64,000 nucleotides of DNA from an uncultured Opitutaceae bacterium. GTDB lineage: Bacteria; Verrucomicrobiota; Verrucomicrobiia; Opitutales; Opitutaceae. Made by a program: the position numbers and the translations under genes. How positions within the stretch are numbered: position 1 is the stretch's first letter; every line of letters begins with the position of its first letter. A model generated the notes under the pieces. The model worked only from the letters and a program-made list of their open reading frames with translations. It was not told where the DNA came from and did no database searches. Location of the stretch: positions 1 through 64,000 of the forward strand of contig CAIXHE010000063.1 in assembly GCA_903919205.1 (NCBI GenBank), given 5' to 3'. Shown one piece after another: positions 59,365 to 64,000 of the stretch.

Positions 59365-61818
59365 ATGAAGATGAACTACAGAAACGTGATGCTTGCCCTC
59401 GCGCTCGGCTCGTTAGGCTTTAGCGCCCTCGAGGGGCAGGTTGCAGCTTCACCGGCAACCACGGAGTCGGCGCCGCCGGCCGGGACCGAGGCCTCGAGCA
59501 CGGAATCACAGGCGGGCTCGCCCGCCGTGCAACTGGGGGAGGTCAAGGTGACCGCCGAAAAGCAGGTGGCTACCGAGCAGGAGACGCCGATCAGCATGGC
59601 GGTGGAGCCCTCCGAGGAACTCATCGACCGCGGAATCATCGACGTGACCGCGCTGCTGCAGGCGACCCCCGGCGTCTCCCTCAAGAGCAACGGTCCCGGC
59701 CAGACGGAGTTCGAGATGCGGGGCATGACCTCAAGCGGTGGCAACTCCCCTACGGTGGGCTTCTACCTGGATGATGTGGCGCTGACGGCTCCGGCAGGGG
59801 CCCAGAACGGCAAGGTCGTCCTTACTCCCCCCTTGTTCGATATCGATCGCACCGAGGTGCTGCGCGGGCCCCAGGGCACAATCTACGGCTCGGGTTCCAT
59901 GGGTGGCACGTTCAAGCTGATTTTCAACCAGCCCGACCTGACCACCGCCCTGGGTTCCGCTCAGAGCACGCTTTCGGGAACGCAAGGGGGCGGCTTCAAC
60001 CACAACGACAACATCATGATCAATATCCCCGTGGTGCAGGACAAGCTGGCGATTCGCATCGTGGCCACGGAAGCCTACACGAGCGGCTGGATAGACCGGA
60101 TCGTGCTCTATCCCTTCCCTCTGGTGAGCCCCGATGGATCGGTGCGCGGAGACGTCCTGCACGCCCCGATCCAGCAGCAATTCAAGGGCTCCAATTCCGA
60201 CCAGTACGACACCCTGCGCGGGATCATCCTCTGGAAGCCGACCAAGCGGCTTTCGATCACGGCCTCGGGCTACTATTTGGGCGACAACCAGGCCGGCATC
60301 AGCGCCTTCGACCAGTTTCCGGGCAACCTGAACCATTACGAGGTCTTCAACCTTCCTGAGCCCAAGACGGACAAGGAGATCGTCGAGAGCCTGACCATTA
60401 ACTACAGCTTCGACACCTTCGACGTGACGTTGGCGACCGGCTACTGGGCCCGCCGCTCAACCCAGTTTGAAGAGGCCAGCGAGATGTTCGACAATCCGGA
60501 CCAGGCGCTGGCCTATTATGCCAACTACGGGCTCCCGAACCCCGGGTACTACGGGCCCAACGGAACCGGCGAGGCCTACGGCCTTGAGAACGACCCGACC
60601 AACCAGTTCAGCACGGAGCTCAGGTTCTCATCGACCGAGAAGGGACCTCTCCAATGGGTCGCGGGAACGTATTTCAGCCACTACTGGGCCACCTGGAATT
60701 TCACTGGGACGACGCCCAATTACGGCACCTACATGGACATCGGAACCGGGGCGCCGGCCACCACGCCGAACTGGTTCGACGCCTATTCGCCGACGACGAT
60801 GGAGCAGTACGCCGTGTACGGGAACGCGACGTACGCGCTCACGAGCAAGCTGAAGGCGAGCTTCGGCGTGCGGTTAACCGACTATGATTACCAATTCGAG
60901 TCGGTGATCACCGGCTGGGGCTCGGCCCAGGGTAACGCGACCCCCTCGGCTTCCGGCGACATCACCCAGTCGAAGGCGGTGGTCGATCCCAAGTTCAACC
61001 TGGACTACTCGTACACCAACGACATCAACCTGTACGCGACGGCGGCGGAAGGATTCCGCCCCGGCGGCGGCAACGCGGCCTACCCGACCACGGGATCGTG
61101 GGCCGCCTCCTTCGCGGGCATGCATTACACCTCGGGAAAATGGCCCTCCACCTACAACTCTGACTCGGTGTGGAGCTACGAGGTCGGCTCAAAGACGAGG
61201 TGGCTCGGGCGGCGCCTGAGCGTCAACGCGAGCCTCTACTACGAGGACTGGAAGAACATCCAGCTGCTCGCCTATCCCAGCGACTGGGCCTTCAACATCA
61301 ACGGCAACAAGGCCACGATCTACGGCGGGGACATCGAGGTGCGCGCCCTCCTGGGGCTTGGCTTCGAGCTCTCGGGTTCGGTGGGCTACCTGCATGACAA
61401 GCTGGACGGCGGACCGCACTGGGTCATCCAGCCCAACAACGTGCTTCCGGACGTCGCGCCCGAGAACGGAAACATCAACCTCTCCTACGCGACGCCCTTC
61501 CTCAAGAAATACATCTTCAAGGCCGAGGCGGAGACGGTTTACGTCGGCCCGCGCTACTCGCTGAGCTTCCTCTACTACCCGGGCTACGTGGAGAGCGGGG
61601 AGTACACCCAGCTGCCCGGCTATTCGCTGACCAATTTCCGGGTGGGCATCGAGTCCGCCCAGAACACATGGGGCGTCACGCTCTTCGTGAACAACGCATT
61701 CAACAAGCAGGCCTCGCTCGAATACCTTTACTCGGAGACACAGCCCTCGGCGGCCTTCAACCGGGTGGTCAGCAACCAGCCCCTGACCGGGGGTGTGGAC
61801 ATCAGCTACCACTTCTAA
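59365..61818 (+). CDS. TonB-dependent outer membrane receptor
   Basis: An 817-residue receptor with signal peptide (NVMLALALGSLGFSALEGQ), a low-complexity Thr/Ser/Ala linker, and VKVTAEKQ as the probable TonB box region. The plug has DVTALLQATPGVSLKSNGPGQTEFEMRG, VGFYLDDVALTAP and VEVLRGP-type RTEVLRGPQGTIYGSGSMGG. The rest is a 22-stranded barrel (for example LRGIILWKPTKRLSITASGYY), ending in ISYHF with a terminal Phe. It is of the length and style of carbohydrate or siderophore receptors without a carboxypeptidase-like domain. Energy likely comes from a TonB such as the one at 30-31 kb. No SusD-like gene is adjacent. Confidence 0.92.
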   Translation: MKMNYRNVMLALALGSLGFSALEGQVAASPATTESAPPAGTEASSTESQAGSPAVQLGEVKVTAEKQVATEQETPISMAVEPSEELIDRGIIDVTALLQATPGVSLKSNGPGQTEFEMRGMTSSGGNSPTVGFYLDDVALTAPAGAQNGKVVLTPPLFDIDRTEVLRGPQGTIYGSGSMGGTFKLIFNQPDLTTALGSAQSTLSGTQGGGFNHNDNIMINIPVVQDKLAIRIVATEAYTSGWIDRIVLYPFPLVSPDGSVRGDVLHAPIQQQFKGSNSDQYDTLRGIILWKPTKRLSITASGYYLGDNQAGISAFDQFPGNLNHYEVFNLPEPKTDKEIVESLTINYSFDTFDVTLATGYWARRSTQFEEASEMFDNPDQALAYYANYGLPNPGYYGPNGTGEAYGLENDPTNQFSTELRFSSTEKGPLQWVAGTYFSHYWATWNFTGTTPNYGTYMDIGTGAPATTPNWFDAYSPTTMEQYAVYGNATYALTSKLKASFGVRLTDYDYQFESVITGWGSAQGNATPSASGDITQSKAVVDPKFNLDYSYTNDINLYATAAEGFRPGGGNAAYPTTGSWAASFAGMHYTSGKWPSTYNSDSVWSYEVGSKTRWLGRRLSVNASLYYEDWKNIQLLAYPSDWAFNINGNKATIYGGDIEVRALLGLGFELSGSVGYLHDKLDGGPHWVIQPNNVLPDVAPENGNINLSYATPFLKKYIFKAEAETVYVGPRYSLSFLYYPGYVESGEYTQLPGYSLTNFRVGIESAQNTWGVTLFVNNAFNKQASLEYLYSETQPSAAFNRVVSNQPLTGGVDISYHF

Positions 61819-62206
61819 GAGACGAGCTGACGAGAAACGGCATCGGGCGTCTCGGGGCCGCGGAGGGTTCCCCCAAGACGCCCGGGCGCCGGGTTTGTCA
61901 AGAAGGGCGAGCCGGGCCCGCGGTGCGGGCCCGCAGCGTCAACCCGCTCGAGGGGCCGCTCCCGCCTCCGACAAGGCTCCTACATCGGGAAGGAAGCTCG
62001 CGTCTCGGCTAGGCGACACGAAGGGCCCCGAGGGCCCGGTGACGTCCGACGCAGGGCTGTGGGCGGCGGTTTGTGCCGGCCCGCACGATTTGTGCCTGTT
62101 TCGGGTAGTTCCTTAAAAACTTCATCAATAACAGGGGGTATTGTGCGTATTGTGTTCCTATTTGGTGTCCATGCACCGAATACACAGCCGTGGAGCAATC
62201 AAAACT
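61819..62206. other. 388-base non-coding region before the GH26-like gene
   Basis: No gene is supported. A GC hairpin at 61913-61933 (9-bp stem CGGGCCCGC / GCGGGCCCG, 3-base loop) lies 94 bases after the TonB receptor stop and could end its transcript. In the second half, TTTGTGCC occurs twice (62070 and 62089), and TATTGTG is directly repeated two bases apart near 62139. AT-rich sequence CCTTAAAAACTTCATCAATA is a probable promoter area for the hydrolase. Confidence 0.5.
61913..61933 (+). terminator. GC hairpin, possible terminator of the TonB receptor gene
   Basis: A perfect 9-bp stem with a GGT loop, the strongest hairpin noted in this gap. It has no T tract, so intrinsic termination would be inefficient; Rho-assisted termination or a 3'-end stabiliser is possible. 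Confidence 0.4.
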
Positions 62207-63787
62207 ATGAAATTTCGCGCGCTTTCCCTGGCTATGCTCATCGGTGCCCTCGGCGCCTGCCCTGCCCTGTGGTCCCGCCCGGCGTTCGGCGTTTACGAAG
62301 GCCCGGGCACGGGGGGCACGGCGAGGATTCCCGGCCTCACCCAGTGGCTGGGTCGCGCGCCGGACCGCGCGCTCGACTTTTTCGCCAACGACACGTGGCC
62401 CTCGCTCGAGAGCGACGCGGCCTGGACCTGCTACAGCTGGTCCCCGCCGGCCACCGGCGCGGTGGTGCCTGCGATGACGTTCAGCGTCCCCCTGACCGTG
62501 AACGGGACCTCCCTGGCGGACGTGGCGGCGGGTTTGCACGACAGCTCGTTCCTTTCCGTCGCCCGGTCGCTCGTCACCTACAACTGGGGGCATTCGGTGG
62601 TCCGCCTGGGCTGGGAGTTCAACGGCGGCTGGATGCCGTGGGCTGCGGACCAGAACCCAGCGGCTTACGTCGCGGCCTATCGCCATGTGGTTGCGCTCAT
62701 GCGGTCGGTCCCCGGCGCTGAATTCACCTTTGACTGGTGCACCTCGTGGGGGCCGAACTCAACGGCCCCTGACAGCGTCTACCCCGGCGATGACGTGGTC
62801 GATATCATCGGCATGGACGTCTACAACCGCTATTATTCCCCGGCTGACTCCAACCCGCAGAACCGCTGGCAGATGTTTCTGACGGCGCCCTACGGGCTCA
62901 ACTGGCTTGTCAGTTTCGCGGCCCTCCACGGCAAGTCGATCAGCATCCCCGAATGGGGAACCGGTGAATGGACCGTGAACGACGGCGGCGTAGGCGGCGG
63001 CGATGACTCGCTTTTCGTGACCAGCATGACGGCCTTCATGGAGTCGAACAGCGCGCTGTACAGCGACTATTGGGACATCAACGCCTCGGGCTACAATTCG
63101 GAGGTTTCTGACGGCGAGCATGCGCTGGCGGGCACCGCCCTCAGGGCCTCGTTCGGCTCGGGCGCGGCCAGTGTCGTCCCCGGCATCCCCGTCCCTGGAC
63201 CCATCCCGTACGTGGGGCCGGCGGACGCATCGACCACCTCCACGGTGTCGTTCAGCTTCTCGGCCCCGTACACCGGCGGAGCCGCGACCAGCTACGTCAT
63301 CCTCTACCGGGTGAGCGGCTCGGGTTCGTGGAAGGAATATGGCTCCGTGACCTGGATCGGATGGCAGACCCTCTGGGGCGTATCCCCGGGCACCTCCTAT
63401 GACATCTGCGTGTATGCGCTGAATGCAGGCGGCAACGGTCCGGACTCCTCAATCTTCACCGTATCGAGCCAATCTACATGGGCTCCCCCGGAACCTGCGC
63501 CCGGCCAGATCCCCTGGATCGGGGTGGGGCAGGCGCCGACGGCGACTTCCATCTCGATCAACTTCGCCCCGCCCAACGACGGGGGAATCGCCACCTCCTA
63601 CGTGATCCTGCGTCGCATCACCGGCCAGTCGGCCTGGGTGAAGGCGGAGACGGTCACGTGGACCGGATGGCAGACCGTCGCGGGGCTCGCTCCCGGGACC
63701 TCCTACCAATTCGAGGTCTACGCCTCGAACAGCGCCGGAAGCGGGTCGCCCTCCAGCGTGCTCACGCTCTCCACCCTCTCGAACTAG
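62207..63787 (+). CDS. GH26-like secreted hydrolase with two FN3 domains
   Basis: A 526-residue secreted protein. Signal MKFRALSLAMLIGALGACPALWSRPAFG, with a possible lipobox (LGAC). The catalytic domain (about 30-335) has VVRLGWEFNGGWMPW with the putative acid/base Glu137, TFDWCTSWGPN, VVDIIGMDVYNR, and ISIPEWGTGEW with the putative nucleophile Glu249. This is the two-Glu pattern of GH26 beta-mannanases and relatives. Two fibronectin type III domains follow (about 345-435 and 440-526), both with PYxG/PNDG...TSYVI and WQT. It would cleave a beta-mannan or similar polymer outside the cell. Start at ATG 62207; another in-frame ATG is at 62171. Confidence 0.7.
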   Translation: MKFRALSLAMLIGALGACPALWSRPAFGVYEGPGTGGTARIPGLTQWLGRAPDRALDFFANDTWPSLESDAAWTCYSWSPPATGAVVPAMTFSVPLTVNGTSLADVAAGLHDSSFLSVARSLVTYNWGHSVVRLGWEFNGGWMPWAADQNPAAYVAAYRHVVALMRSVPGAEFTFDWCTSWGPNSTAPDSVYPGDDVVDIIGMDVYNRYYSPADSNPQNRWQMFLTAPYGLNWLVSFAALHGKSISIPEWGTGEWTVNDGGVGGGDDSLFVTSMTAFMESNSALYSDYWDINASGYNSEVSDGEHALAGTALRASFGSGAASVVPGIPVPGPIPYVGPADASTTSTVSFSFSAPYTGGAATSYVILYRVSGSGSWKEYGSVTWIGWQTLWGVSPGTSYDICVYALNAGGNGPDSSIFTVSSQSTWAPPEPAPGQIPWIGVGQAPTATSISINFAPPNDGGIATSYVILRRITGQSAWVKAETVTWTGWQTVAGLAPGTSYQFEVYASNSAGSGSPSSVLTLSTLSN

Positions 63788-63890
63788 CCGCCTGCGGTTC
63801 CGCGGGCGCGGTAGGGAAGGACCCCATTCCGGGGAATCGCGCGGCCGTGTTAGGCTCTGGCGTGGGACAAATATCGCGTGTCCCGCGCTT

Positions 63891-64000
63891 ATGACCGAGG
63901 CCATTCTTTCACCCACGACCCGGCGCATCGCAGGCCAGTTTAACCTTTCTGCTGACGCGCCCTGCGTCCTTGAGACCCGCTCGCCGGAGCTCGGGGCGGA
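63891..64000 (+). CDS. 5' end of an unrecognised gene (partial, cut by window edge)
   Basis: An ATG at 63891 opens a frame of 36 codons to the window end (MTEAILSPTTRRIAGQFNLS...). It starts 103 bases after the GH26-like stop. A start preceded by CGCGTGTCCCGCGCTT has no evident ribosome site. The N-terminus is not a signal peptide. The short length prevents family assignment. Confidence 0.45.
   Translation, partial: MTEAILSPTTRRIAGQFNLSADAPCVLETRSPELGA

Noticed and set aside
61793-62198. ORFs of 72-114 codons between the TonB receptor and the hydrolase
   Set aside because: Their translations are low complexity and cross hairpins and the probable promoter region; no conserved feature.
1-64000. 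tRNA, rRNA, CRISPR array or insertion sequence
   Set aside because: No cloverleaf, no rRNA core sequence, no regularly spaced direct repeats and no transposase-like protein were seen on either strand while reading, though a covariance-model scan was not possible.

Overview
The window is high-GC bacterial DNA with densely packed genes. The best guess for its source is Verrucomicrobiota, probably an Opitutales-like lineage. This rests on family content: several twin-arginine Gfo/Idh/MocA oxidoreductases, a NIPSNAP protein with a Tat-type leader, a secreted protein with the recurrent verrucomicrobial C-terminal domain (RLGNVSTRG...GFVVEGG), a large set of paralogous GT-C-like membrane proteins, and a TonB-dependent receptor without a SusD partner. 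No rRNA, tRNA, CRISPR array or insertion sequence was found, and nothing marks a species. All calls come from reading the sequence; no database search was run.

Layout. (a) 1-21.6 kb is a glycosylation-type island with eleven large polytopic membrane proteins, mostly GT-C-like, and two family-2 glycosyltransferases of the polyprenyl-phosphate-sugar synthase type. They form two minus-strand operons (13742 to 3832 and 21596 to 15463), a plus-strand pair (210-3934) and one TMTC-like TPR protein (13833-15449). Most junctions are 1-4 base stop/start overlaps. (b) 21.7-28.9 kb holds a VTT/DedA-like protein, xseA, a lipoprotein, the System II cytochrome c assembly pair ResB/CcsA, and two unrecognised proteins. 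(c) 28.7-36.9 kb holds an OFA-type MFS carrier with a 50-residue companion protein, a TonB-like protein, small lipoproteins, an aldo/keto reductase, mtnA, a NIPSNAP protein and several very small membrane proteins. (d) 36.9-43.1 kb carries two histidine kinases (one hybrid with three PAS domains), a methyltransferase and a DUF2127 protein.

(e) 43.2-51.7 kb has three Tat-type Gfo/Idh/MocA oxidoreductases, a DoxX-like protein, a discoidin-like secreted protein, and a coupled trio of Agl23-like GT-C protein, GT2 and a leaderless ApbE flavin transferase. (f) 51.7-58.7 kb has a VAO-type FAD oxidase, a short-chain reductase strikingly like eukaryotic 3-ketodihydrosphingosine reductase, the verrucomicrobial-domain secreted protein, an amidohydrolase, an XRE-receiver fusion and a PfkB sugar kinase. 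(g) 58.7-64 kb has a TonB-dependent receptor and a GH26-like secreted hydrolase with two FN3 domains, separated by long non-coding stretches, then the start of an unrecognised gene.

The strongest candidate for an undescribed system is the 21-kb GT-C/GT2 island. A plausible working model is that the two GT2 enzymes charge a polyprenyl phosphate with sugar and the many GT-C proteins each transfer it to a different external acceptor or linkage. That model is inference.
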